Assembly (NCBI RefSeq): GCF_049243985.1
Contig: NC_135369.1
Coordinates: 78,123,765 to 78,187,764 of the forward strand
Length of the DNA: 64,000 nt
Direction of reading: 5' to 3'
DNA from: Paroedura picta
Taxonomy: Eukaryota; Chordata; Lepidosauria; Squamata; Gekkonidae
The position numbers and the translations under genes are program-made. The notes under the pieces were generated by a model. That model was not told the DNA's origin. It did not search any database and saw only the letters and a program-made list of their open reading frames with translations. This document shows positions 24,101 to 33,796 of this stretch, in pieces. The stretch's first letter is position 1; each line of letters opens with the position of its first letter.

Positions 24101-24767
24101 AGTGGTGACAATGTCAAACAGATGATCTGCTGTTAATGAACTCCGCATTATTTAACTGGATTATGGGCCATATTGTCACACTGTGTGATGTGAGACCAAA
24201 AACTGAGCCTCTATTATGACAATACTGTCACAATGCCCCCAAACAGCTACAAAATTAACTTGACTGACCCATCTTGTCACCATCAGAACATGGCCATACA
24301 GACCCTTTAGGTTACAAAAAAAATTGATTTGGCAGAAATGAGAGTCAGACTGACAGAAGAAAACTTCTCACCTGAATTTTCACACATAGAGAGGAAATCA
24401 AACATTTACCCCTTTTTGAGATTTTAGCTCTTTTCTTTGGCGTTGAAATTAATCAGTTTTATCTTCTGAGTTTGCTAAAATTCCCCAATCTGTCTGGCCA
24501 ATGCTAGGCAATTTGGGGGTTGGTTCATGGGGACCATGCAGTTTGAGGAGGATGTGGTATCATTTCCAGATGGTACTTTCAGGAATGTTCTATAATTTCT
24601 ATGGTAACGATGATAGCAACTTGGGGAAATTTTTAGAGCTAATTTTTATGCTAATTTGCTGCCATTCACAGGTTTTATCAACTGCTTTAATCCAATCCTA
24701 ACTATACGTATTGCTCAGTTACTTATGTATCTTGACTCTAATTAACCCTTCCTGGCAATTAACCCCC
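24101..24767. other. No recognised feature
   Basis: No recognised repeats or exons. Confidence 0.4.
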
Positions 24768-24796
24768 CACACACACACACACATACACACAAACAC
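24768..24796. repeat. (CA)n microsatellite
   Basis: About 13 CA units with one interruption, followed by a short CTCTCT run. Confidence 0.9.
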
Positions 24797-24814
24797 CCTC
24801 TCTCTACCTATACA

Positions 24815-24905
24815 TCTGTTTCAGCATATCTGAAGACGTGTATATGCACACAAAAGCTTATACTCATCATTAAACTTTGTGCCAATGGACTCAAAACTTG
24901 TTCTA
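24815..24905 (-). repeat. Interspersed repeat family X, copy 3
   Basis: TTTCAGCATATCTGAAGACG, CACAAAAGCTTATACTCAT and TTAAACTTTGTGCCAATGGA in reverse orientation. Confidence 0.6.
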
Positions 24906-25309
24906 TGATTATTGACATACTAGTTGTTAATATTAACACTACTTGTATTTGTCTGCACATATTGTTCCTGGGCCATTGCCACAAACAAAAGTATAGTAAA
25001 TAATGGATTGTTTGAAGAATATGGCTATGTTTCATGCATCAATTTTCATTTGCAGTGATTCATGTTCAGAACATTTTCTGGAGCTGAAGAAATATATTAG
25101 TTATTAGTGTTTCATAGACTTTCCCTTTAATCTTTTTATTCCATTCATTTGTTGTTCATTCTTTCCAAATCCACGCTCAGATTCTGGTACCAGAAAACTG
25201 GTGGTGTTGATGGATGCACACATTTAAAGCAATTGCTAACTTCTGTTTCAATTATCTTAAATTTCAGTTAGATGCATTCTATAAACACATTATGTAGGTT
25301 TGTTCTAGC
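24906..25309. other. No recognised feature
   Basis: AT-rich DNA. Confidence 0.4.
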
Positions 25310-25395
25310 CAAATCTATAGAGTCTTGTGGCTAACACATTTACTGTACATAAACTTTCATGAGCCATAGGCCATTTCATCAGATGTGTGAAGAGT
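25310..25395 (+). repeat. Interspersed repeat family X, copy 4
   Basis: TAGAGTCTTGTGGCTAACAC, ACATAAACTTTCATGAGCC and CATTTCATCAGATGTG in plus orientation. Confidence 0.6.
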
Positions 25396-25726
25396 TCCAC
25401 TCAGTTGGAATGTATAAATATACACAAGCATACAAAGAGGATGAGGGGAAGGTTAATACAAACGCATGCCAGAAGACCCAGTATTCCAAAACAAAGATGT
25501 ATTATATTCCAAAACACAGGTAAATATAAAATCTGGTCAAAATAATCCAATGAGTAGATGTGGACCACTCCAAACTGCTGACAAATTGACAAGATAAGAA
25601 GAAAAGAGTTGATTAGTTTATTTAAATTTAATATTGTCAAGACTGAGCCATGAGTGGTTATCTCACTACAGAAAGTAATTATTCATCATCAGTGTTTATA
25701 TGGTGTTACAATACCATCAAGTCTGT

Positions 25727-26630
25727 GAGCCATTCCGCATGACTTAAATGTAGCAGTCTTACCTTTGGTAAACACTATTAATTCAACATTCTGAATGACA
25801 TTGTACACAATCTACAACACTCCTGCAACACTCAACACGCAAAAAACACTTTGTTGTAGCACTTTTCAGGAAATCCAGAAAAGTGGATTCCCCCTTAAAA
25901 AAAACCGCTAGACTCTTGAGAACAACCTGCAACACATCCGAAAAAGACATGTGCGTTCTCAATGTAGAGGTAGAAAGAATGTCCCTCCCTCGTTCCTGCC
26001 CCCGAACTTCCGGAGACGCGATCACCATTTCTTTTTCCTTAGACCGGCGAAAGCAACGAACAAGCTTCTCCAGCTAAAGTCCCTCCACAGAAGTGATTAA
26101 CAGTAAAACAAAGCTCCCTACTAGTGTCTTTAAAGTTTCCAAGCACAATACAGCGCCCTGTTCGACACTGGCCATAATTTCGGCCACAAATCGCACCCCA
26201 TGGGGGGGGGGATTTTTTTTTTACTTGAAGAGCATGCAAACGATTAAGCGCCAGCTCCTACACCAGCAAAAAAGGTCTTTCTGAGACAATGAATGAACAC
26301 ATATTCGTTGGTATGAATGAACACATATTCGTTGCTACTGGTGTTTTCAGCTTTTTAAAAAACAGTTTTTAAAGGGAAAGGGGCTTTTCGGGAGCACGAA
26401 CACAACAGTTCATTGGCTGTTCTGTTGGATTGATGGCCAGGACGGGAAGAAGCGTGGAAAAATATTGCTTCCTTTCTTGCGATTCCAGCGAGACCATAAA
26501 CCTGTGGGGAATGAATACAATGCTACTGGGACTTCAATATTCCACTAAAATTAAAGATATGCGGAATGACGAAATTCCACTATTTAATATAGCGTTTCTG
26601 CATACTGAAAACATTCAGCAAAATTGGTCC
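25727..26630 (-). mobile_element. MITE-like family 1 (about 900 bp), copy 1
   Basis: It is the reverse of the copy at 31939-32836: the left end GAGCCATTCCGCATGACT corresponds to the right end of that copy, and GAATGACGAAATTCCACTAT near the right corresponds to its GGAATTCGTCGTTATGC. Shared interior marks are GCAACGAA-type repeats, CGGCGAAAGC / TTCGCCGGAAG and AAAGTGGATTCCC. A 30-base stretch with ATGAATGAACACATATTCG is doubled at 26287-26330. The 151-codon frame that starts at 26430 is a by-product. No transposase. Confidence 0.7.
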
Positions 26631-26754
26631 TTGTACAGAAAGCCCCTGTATTTTAGCACAATAGCATTGTATATAGCAGCCATCCAACCACCATCCATAA
26701 CAGAAACAGTTACTAAAACAGCTTCCATTGCCGGATTGCTACACTCCCTCCTGG

Positions 26755-27065
26755 ATAAGAAGTCTCCATGGTCATGGGGCTGGGGTTGTCAGTTGTCCTT
26801 GGATGCTGTGAAGCATCTCCTCTTAGTCTTCAAGCATCCAAGTTCACTTCGCCAAGCTCCTTCCCATCATCCACAGTTGCAATAGGTCACCCCAAGGCAT
26901 CATCCCCAGCCATCAGTTGCAACTGGGAGGCCCTTGTCCTTGGCAGAGCAGAACTATGCGCAGATAGACAAAGAGGCATTGGCCATCATAGTGGGGGTAA
27001 ATTTTTTCACAATTATCTATATGGCCATCATCCCAGACCACAGAGGAGTGAACAACACCTGATTG
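26755..27065 (+). mobile_element. Ty3/gypsy LTR-retrotransposon fossil, RT/RNase H fragment
   Basis: The end of the fragment reads like the Ty3/gypsy RNase H: a YAQIDKEALAIIVGV-like strand followed by FHNYLYGHHP, which in intact relatives continues into TDHKPL. Upstream, WSWGWGCQLSLDAVKHLLL resembles the RT connection. No LTRs or other genes are visible. It is old and broken. Confidence 0.75.
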
Positions 27066-28142
27066 TGAAAAATATATAATACTTTCTGAATGTGTATTTT
27101 GTATATTTAATGTATTTGTTATCATTATGGAGGGCTGTAAGAGCCAAAACGTGTCTGGTTTTACTTGGTTCATAGGGCATAACTATCCACTAGAAATACC
27201 TGTAAATTATACAGTCTGATATTCAGACCCTTAATGTTTTTAATTTTATATGTACATACCATATAATAAATATTTCTAAATGGTTGAAATTTTACAGTTT
27301 ATTTTGTTTACAGGCAGTAAAAAAGATTTAACATTTCTTTCCTTAGATTAGATACTGAACACGCTTTAATGCCGTTTATTTGCTGTTGCATAAAAAAAGT
27401 TTTGAAATGTCTGTCCTTAATTCAGGATTGAATATGTGGTAAGATTCTCAAAACAGACTTTTTAAAAAATCAAGTATTGAGATTTCACTTGCTGCATCTC
27501 CAACTTTGGATATTAAGGTATAAACCTGATCCATATGAAAACTAGGCATTGCAAGCAACAAGCAATTGAGATTATAATAAGAACATTACTAACAAAGACA
27601 AATTTAACTTTCACATCTCTCGTGCTTTCAGTCCAAGGCACGCAGTCATCTGCAGCTTGTGCCAAAGCATGAATGTTACATCCCTCATGTGACTCATATA
27701 AATATTTGCTCATACAGTGTTTCAGAATCCCATGCATTGTGGATCTGTGTGTTAACATCTCTGTTGGAATCTAATTCTTCAGTGTCATAGCATTTGGTCA
27801 GTTCTCCAAAGGCCCACTAGAAGTTAATTCAGGAAGCTCCAATACATTGGCAGTGGGCTCCTAGAATCATAAAAAGCAGATTAATTTTTCTTAAAAGCTC
27901 TATGCGTAGTTTTCATTCAGTACGTAGAGGCCCACAGTACCTTCCCTCCCATCTTCCAAATTACCTGTGTTTGGGAATTATCTATTGAAAAGAGCATTTG
28001 GAAATCCAGAGAAATCTCCAATAGGCCATACCATAACTGGGAAATGTCATTTTCAGGCAGCATGTTTGTGGTTGCTCTGCCATTAATAACACTAATCTGG
28101 TTCTCTTAATCATACAGCTGCGTGGAAAACTGTAGTACTATC
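27066..28142. other. No recognised feature
   Basis: AT-rich DNA. No exon, RNA gene or repeat end recognised. Confidence 0.4.
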
Positions 28143-28720
28143 AATACTAAGACCATTTCTGCATGAGGAATCTGCTGAAGAAGAAGAAGAAGAAGAAGAA
28201 GAAGAAGAGTTGGTTCTTATATGCCGCTTTCTCTACCCGAAGGAGGCTCAAAGCGGCTTACAGTTACCTTCCCTTTCCTCTCCTCACAACAGACACCCTG
28301 TGAGGTGGGTGAGGCTGAGAATGCCCTGATATCACTGCTCGGTCAGAACAGTTTTATCAGTGCTGTGACGAGCCCAAGGTCACCTAGCTGGCTGCATGTG
28401 GGGAGTGCAGAATCGAACCCAGCATGCCAGATTAGAAGTCCGCACTCCTAACTACTACACCAAACTGGCTCTCTGGACAGCCTCCGGATATTGGTGTCTT
28501 TTAGAGCCCCCTCCACGTGATGTCGCCTGCATCCCAAGGCTGTAAAGGAGCTGCCTCGAGTTTTGGGCAGATTTGATTCACAATGAGGGAAATCACCAAA
28601 ACTCGATTTGCCACCCTCAATTGCTCATTCCATCATTGAGCAACCAGTGAGCGAGCAGGTGCTTGCCCATCAACATCTCTCATTAGAACCGGGAGGTTTT
28701 TGAGGATGTGGCATGCTAGA
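28143..28720 (+). mobile_element. MITE-like family 2, copy 2, split by a SINE
   Basis: The first 22 bases (GACCATTTCTGCATGAGG) match the end at 36611. The match resumes after the SINE with GAGCCCCCTCCACGTGATGT and GCATCCCAAGGCTG, in the same order as at 36660-36720. Confidence 0.6.
28166..28476 (-). mobile_element. tRNA-derived SINE inserted in the MITE
   Basis: In plus order: a GAAGAA tail (28176-28208), GTTGGTTCTTATATGCCGC, CGAAGGAGGCTCAAAGCGGC, and the reversed head ending CCAAACTGGCTCTC. The B-box GGTTCGATTC is present in reverse with changes (28404-28418). Well preserved. Confidence 0.92.
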
Positions 28721-29334
28721 TAAGGGCTCTGGGGCACAATCATTAGTTGCAATGACATGTGTGCCCAGTAATGCCAAGAAAGTTGGGGATTATTGCCAGA
28801 AATTGGGACCTGCTGTGGGGTGGCCTGGAGTTAAGGCCACCCCACAGCATGGTTGGCTGGCAGCCAGCACCCCACCTTCAAGACCTTGAGCAGCAGTTCA
28901 ATACAGAGGTGCCCTCTATATTCGGAGACATCAATAGCCAAATCTAAGCAGCTGCAACAGGTGAAGACTCATAGGCCATGATACAAGCAAAAGAATTGAG
29001 TTTTAAACTGGCGATGGCAAATAACAGTTTATTCCAATGGAAAACAATTTCTCAAACTTTCCAAATCATCAAAATGATGATTTATGGACCCTGTAGGGTC
29101 ACTACAGAAGAGCATTTACACTTTGTGATGTTAATACTTGTAGACTGCTGTATATTGGACACTGTAAAACCATTTGGAGAGTGAACCATATACACTAACA
29201 TATCACCATAGGATTAAGTTTACATTCTTCTGATACATTTTCATCATTGAAAAGAATTTATTTAAAGAGGATTCATTAGTAATATATTAAGAGCATTACA
29301 TATCACTGAGGAAGATACTATGAACGGAATATAC
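28721..29334. other. No recognised feature
   Basis: No recognised repeat or exon. Confidence 0.4.
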
Positions 29335-29399
29335 CTAGCAGATCTCAGCAGCTGAGCAGGGCTGACACAGATGCAGGCTATGGCAAACTATCTCCAAAA

Positions 29400-30342
29400 C
29401 TGTAACCGCTCCTGTGGAGTGGTATAAATAAAGCCCTAAGGGCAAGTTGGGAGGAGAAAGGGGCGGGTGCTATCCATGATAAAAACTCGGAGGGGCAAAT
29501 CAGGAGAAGCAAAGCGGCTCCTGATTCGCCCCTCCGAGTGTCACTCGGGGCCCAAGGAGTCTATGGACAGGTGCGCAAAGCGCGCCTCCCCATTGCCTGC
29601 TTGGCCCATCTTCCCGTCTGCGCTCTGCCGAGCTGGCCAGAAAGCCTCCCAACTTATCCACCCACCCACAACTGGGCCTGCCGCGCTCCCCCCTCTAACG
29701 ATCGTCCCCCCCATCCCCCCTCTTACGCCAACCCCCCAGAACTCCCCCACCCGCGGACCCCTCACGGCAACGCCCCTACCTTCCCAAGCCACCAGAGAAC
29801 GCCCTCTGCGGCCTTCTCACTCTATCTTGCTCCGCTGCCGCTCCCTCCGGGGCAGCGCCCAGCCTGCCGCGCACCCTTACTAGGCCCCATGTTTGCCCAC
29901 GCGTGCACCTGCGCGCTGCGCCGCCCAAGGGCCACCGGCGCGCCTCCTGCCGAGCCCGCCTTCTCCAGCGAACTCCCGCGCACGCGCATCACCGGGGGAA
30001 CAGACGTCCTGCGTCTTTACGGCGGCCCATGCTCAGCCCACTTTGCTCACGCCTCCTGCCTTCTGCCATGCCCAGCCGCAGCCCCGGCCTCTCTAGCCCA
30101 CGTCGAGGCTGCGCCACGGCCCCGCACATGCCTCCAGCCGATGCCACCCGTTCCTCCGCCCCTCTGCCGGACCACCAGCTGCGTTGCCGCGTCCTGCAGC
30201 CGCGGAGCCTGCCCCTGCCAGGAACCACGCCTCCTCCCCCTCTGCCTACTCTCCGGTAAGCTGCCAGGACGGGGGCCACCCTCTGCCCCTTCCCCCTTCT
30301 CCCCTTTCAAAGCCTATTTTTATAAATGGGCTTTGAAACTAG
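29400..30342 (+). mobile_element. Non-autonomous Helitron group 1, copy C
   Basis: The 5' end shares AACCGCTCCTGTGGAG and GGTATAAATAAA with copy A; the first bases differ from TCTTTA, so the start is exact only to a few bases. An internal hairpin lies at 29485-29539. The 3' end is an 11-bp hairpin (30308-30334, AAAGCC..GGCTTT), then GAAACTAG ending at 30342, with T following, as expected of Helitrons. The interior (29540-30310) is very C+G-rich. The long proline-rich frames there (up to 271 codons) overlap in three registers and look compositional. No Rep/helicase. Confidence 0.75.
29485..29539. repeat. Internal hairpin of Helitron copy C
   Basis: Two 22-nt arms (29485-29506 and 29518-29539) pair with one mismatch around the 11-nt loop AAGCAAAGCGG. 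The same position relative to the 5' end holds different hairpins in other copies. Confidence 0.9.
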
Positions 30343-30433
30343 TGTTGCCATAAATCAGCTGTGACTTAATGGCAAAAAAAGAGGAGGGGGTGTTAAAATG
30401 TTATCCACCTGGGACAACAAACAGGCTTGGTAC

Positions 30434-30443
30434 ACCACTGACA
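30434..30443. repeat. Target-site duplication, left copy (Sauria-type SINE)
   Basis: ACCACTGACA, repeated exactly at 30725-30734. Confidence 0.9.
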
Positions 30444-30724
30444 GAGCCTCTTGTGGCACAGGGTGGTAAGGCAGCAGAAATGCTGTCTGAAGCTGTCTGC
30501 CCATGAGGCTGGGAGTTCAATCCCAGCAGCCGGCTCAAGGTTGACTCAGCCTTCCATCCTTCCGAGGTCGGTAAAATGAGTACCCAGCTTGCTGGGGGGT
30601 AAATGGTAATGACTGGGGAAGGGAATGGCAAACTACCCCGTATTGAGTCTGCCATGAAAACACTAGAGGGCGTCACCCCAAAGGTCAGGCATGACTCGGT
30701 GCTTGCACAGGGGATACCTTTTAT
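30444..30724 (+). mobile_element. Sauria-type SINE
   Basis: The tRNA-like head GCCTCTTGTGGCACAGGGTG holds the A box and GGGAGTTCAATCCCAG the B box. The body has GGTTGACTCAGCCTTCCATC and AATGGCAAACTACCCCGTAT. The tail resembles the BovB 3' end (CATGACTCGGTGCTTGCAC) and closes ATACCTTTT. Such SINEs are mobilised by BovB, of which this window has four copies. The exact 10-bp duplication indicates a fairly recent insertion. Confidence 0.93.
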
Positions 30725-30739
30725 ACCACTGACAAAGAT

Positions 30740-30875
30740 GTGGGGTAGTCAAACTGTGGCCCCCCAGATGTCCATGAACTACAATTCCCATAAGCCCCTC
30801 CCAGCAAATGCTGGCATGGGCTCATGGGAATTGTAGTCCATGGACATCTGGAGGGCTGCAGTTTGACTACCCCTG
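30740..30875. mobile_element. hAT-like palindromic MITE
   Basis: The arms GGGGTAGTCAAACTGTGG and (in reverse) CAGGGGTAGTCAAACTGC are inverted. The whole 136 bp is nearly a palindrome around AGCAAATGCT and contains CTACAATTCCCAT in both orientations. CAGGGGTAG termini suit hAT elements. No 8-bp duplication could be confirmed. Confidence 0.85.
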
Positions 30876-31046
30876 ATGTAAACCAATTACACATACTGAA
30901 AACAGCAAAAGAGGAATTTTTACAAACATGTCCTTAGATTTCAGAATTAACTGGGAGATTAAATATCCCGAATAAAGAAGCATAGAATCATGCTGTAGAT
31001 TTTGAGGCTTGTTCAAAGCTCTCTTTCTAGTCTCCCACTAATTTTA

Positions 31047-31077
<31 letters not shown>

Positions 31078-31676
31078 CCCTAGCCAGGGCATCTTTTTAC
31101 AAAGTTATCATTACTCCCTCTGGTGTTTGATTTAGTGAACAACTTCTCTTCTTGAAAAGTCACCCAGCCTGTTGCACTGTGATTAATGATTCTCTATCCC
31201 TGTTGCCTGGGCTAATTCATTAAAAAGCGTCAGAACCAAATAAGACTTAGGTGCAATTGTAAAGCCAACATTTTTATAGTTTTTGTAAACTGCTGATGGC
31301 ATGGCCATCAGCAGATTCAAAAGTTAGATAGAGGCACATTTAACACCTGCTTTTCACACACACACACACCTACATTGCACAAAGAAGAGCTTTAAGGAGC
31401 ATGTATGAAGGTGCTAACATTCAACCCAATTTAAACTTACTGATGGGATGTTTCACACAATCAACTTCTTATAGTCACTACTGACAGCGTTTAGCAAGCC
31501 AGAGATCTATAACCCAAGTGACTATTGCACTGGTGTAACTACCATTGCATATGTAGGAATTACAGGCCAAGTATACATGAATAACAGTGTCATCACACTG
31601 ACCTTAGCTTTAATGCAGTAGAATTCATGCCTATATAAAAGCATGAAAGCCCAGACATTTCAGACTTATCATACTA
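30876..31676. other. No recognised gene; (AC)n runs
   Basis: An (AC)n run lies at 31050-31073 and a shorter one at 31358-31370. Otherwise AT-rich with nothing recognised. Confidence 0.5.
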
Positions 31677-31860
31677 CTTGGGTTCCAGACAGTGTTTGTA
31701 CTGACTGTCAGATCTCAAAAGCTAAGTAGGGTTGTCTCTGTTCAGTACCAGGGTAGGAGACAAGTAAGGAAGGCCAGTGTTTCTACATAAGGCAGTCTGT
31801 AGCAAACCATCCTTTGAGTAGCAAACGGCTCTTATCTTGAAAACTCCACATAGCCGTCTT
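31677..31860 (+). mobile_element. 5S-rRNA-derived SINE, diverged
   Basis: TCAGATCTCAAAAGCTAAGT, AGGGTTGTCTCTGTTCAGTA and GGTAGGAGACAAGTAAGGAA follow the order of the 5S rRNA 3' half (GATCTCGGAAGCTAAGCAGG ... TAGTACTTGGATGGGAGACC). Confidence 0.8.
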
Positions 31861-31938
31861 GCTGCAAGTTGTGAGTATGAAAGAATGAGTTACCCCCAAA
31901 AAGTGTTTATACTCATATGGCTCCAAAATCTCAAATTA

Positions 31939-32836
31939 AGGGCCTTTTCGCACGGGGATCTTTGTTGCAAATTGTTTGCGGAATGAAAAATCGCCATTTA
32001 AAATAGTGGAATTCGTCGTTATGCATACCTGCCTTTGTAGTGGAATCAGTTGCGTTTTTTAGCGTTTCCCACAGGCTTCCGGTCTCGGCAGAAATCGCTA
32101 GAAAGGAAGCGCTATTGCCAAGCTCGTCCCGCCCCTGGCCGTCAAGCAGCCAATGGGCAGCCGTTAGCATGCTCCCAAACAGCCCCTTTCCCTTTAAGAA
32201 AGGTTTTTTTAAAAAAAAAACGACCCATAGCAACGAATCTAGGTAGATTCGTTGCTACGGAGAGACCCATCCAGCTGCCTAATGTGAGCTGTCGTTTGTT
32301 TGTATGATCGTTTGCACGCTGCCTCGAGTGATAAAAAAAAAATCCCCCCCCCCTCACGGTCCCGATTTTCGGCTGAATTTATGTGTAAAAAATAAAGGGA
32401 CTTTATTTCAGCAAACGGGCTTTTATGTGGTTTGTGCTTAGTGACTAAAGGTGAAGGACTGAAGCCAGGGAAGCCTCTAAACAGAAAGAGGCTCGCTGGT
32501 GCGTTTATCCCCGCTCGCTCGGAGAAAAAAAAATGGCGATCGCTTCGCCGGAAGTTTGGAGAAGAGAGCCAGGGGGAGGGACTTTGAAGAACCAGCAACA
32601 ATGGTAACGCACAGGTCTTTAGCGCTACTGTTGCAGATTGGTTGCAGGAGTGTATCGCTATCCAGAGGGTGAATCCACTTTTCTGGATTCCCCCGAAAGC
32701 GCTACAACGAAGCGCTTTTTGCGGGTCGGTTTCAGGATTGTTGCAGATTGTCTACGACGTCGTGGGTTATGGCAAATTAGTAGCATTTCCAATTAGCAAC
32801 CATTGTGCTATTTTGAAGCCGTGCGAAATGGCCCTC
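31939..32836 (+). mobile_element. MITE-like family 1 (about 900 bp), copy 2
   Basis: The ends are inverted: GGGCCTTTTCGCACGG at the left and CCGTGCGAAATGGCCC at the right. They are flanked by TAA at the left and TCA at the right, possibly a worn 3-bp duplication. GGGCC termini with a TWA target would suit PIF/Harbinger; this is tentative. Inside, GCAACGAATCTA / TAGATTCGTTGC (32228-32258) forms a small palindrome. No transposase frame. Confidence 0.8.
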
Positions 32837-33353
32837 AGTCTTGAAAAACTGAAGATGGCAGAGTGCCTAGGCAGTTCACCCCTTACCACAGAAAAGAGTC
32901 TGGAGGGAAATATATACAAACTTGAGCCAAGAAATCCATTATAGTAATTAAAGCACAAGATATTAATTGCCATGATTTAGGGCAGAGTCTCTGCTTTGCC
33001 TGTAGAAAGTCCCAGATTCCATACCCAGAATTCCAGTTAAAAGGATCATGTAGCAGCTAATTTGAAACATTTCTATCAGAAACAATGGAAACCCACCACT
33101 AGTAAGATTCAGTACTGAACCCCTGGCCTGATTCAGTAGAATATTTGTTCCTGTGTTCCTATACATTTTTATCTTGTCTAGTCTAACATTGGACATTGCA
33201 TACTCAGACCCTCTACCACCACTAATCCAGAGTGTTAAATTCTACTTCACCTAAAGCATATTCCCTGCAAAATCTCTTGAGAGAGAAGCTTGTAGGTACA
33301 TGATATAAAGAAATAGCTCGAGATACATTTATAATTACCTTCAAGGCCATACA
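32837..33353. other. No recognised feature
   Basis: AT-rich DNA between the MITE and an L2 3' end. Confidence 0.4.
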
Positions 33354-33650
33354 TTTGGTTGAGACCAGGCACAACCAACAGCGAATGAAGGGCCCCTGCT
33401 CCCCTCCCTCTCAGAACTCCACCAGGGTGCTCCAGACCTGTTTGCACTGTTCCACTGTAGCATTGTTTACACTGTTTTATTGTTACAACTACCAGTTATT
33501 AATATTATTGTATGGTTATTCATATGTTATAGATTTTATATATTGTTCATATGTTCCATGTAAACTGCCCTGAGCCTCCAGGGAGGGCGGTATATAAATT
33601 AATTGATTAATTGATTAATTAATTAAACAAATAAACAAACAAACAAATAA
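33354..33650 (+). mobile_element. L2-type LINE 3' end
   Basis: GGTTGAGACCAGGCACAACC, GAAGGGCCCCTGCTCCC and CTGAGCCTCCAGGGAGGGCG match 5345-5625. The tail is an ATTA/ATTG then AAAT/AAAC repeat. Confidence 0.9.
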
Positions 33651-33787
33651 ATAAGCAATTTTGTTCTGGGTGATATGACATGTCGAAAAATTTTAAGGTA
33701 TGTTATGTTTGTTCTCTGTGATTTAATAGAACTATACTTCTATACAAATGGTAAACCATTTAATTATCCACTAATTAAGACAGTGTT

Positions 33788-33796
33788 AGCAGAAAA
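33788..33796. repeat. Target-site duplication, left copy (BovB 2)
   Basis: AGCAGAAAA, repeated exactly at 35487-35495. Confidence 0.85.

Larger units (their letters stand above)
29335..30385 (+). mobile_element. 5S-rRNA-derived SINE, split by a Helitron
   Basis: The left part (29335-29399) has AGATCTCAGCAGCTGAGCAG, a worn form of the 5S segment around GAAGCTAAGCAGGG, then GCAGGCTATGGCAAACTATC. The right part (30343-30385) has GTTGCCATAAATCAGCTGTG and ACTTAATGGC, the tail of the same SINE family as seen whole at 50985-51210. The Helitron lies exactly between them. Confidence 0.65.

Noticed and set aside
26430-26885. 151-codon frame as a host gene
   Set aside because: It spans the end of a MITE and the start of a Ty3/gypsy fossil, with no exon structure or domain of its own.
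29467-30353. Frames of 118-271 codons in several registers as possible genes
   Set aside because: They overlap in three registers and on both strands of one C+G-rich Helitron body, are proline/alanine-rich and show no domain.
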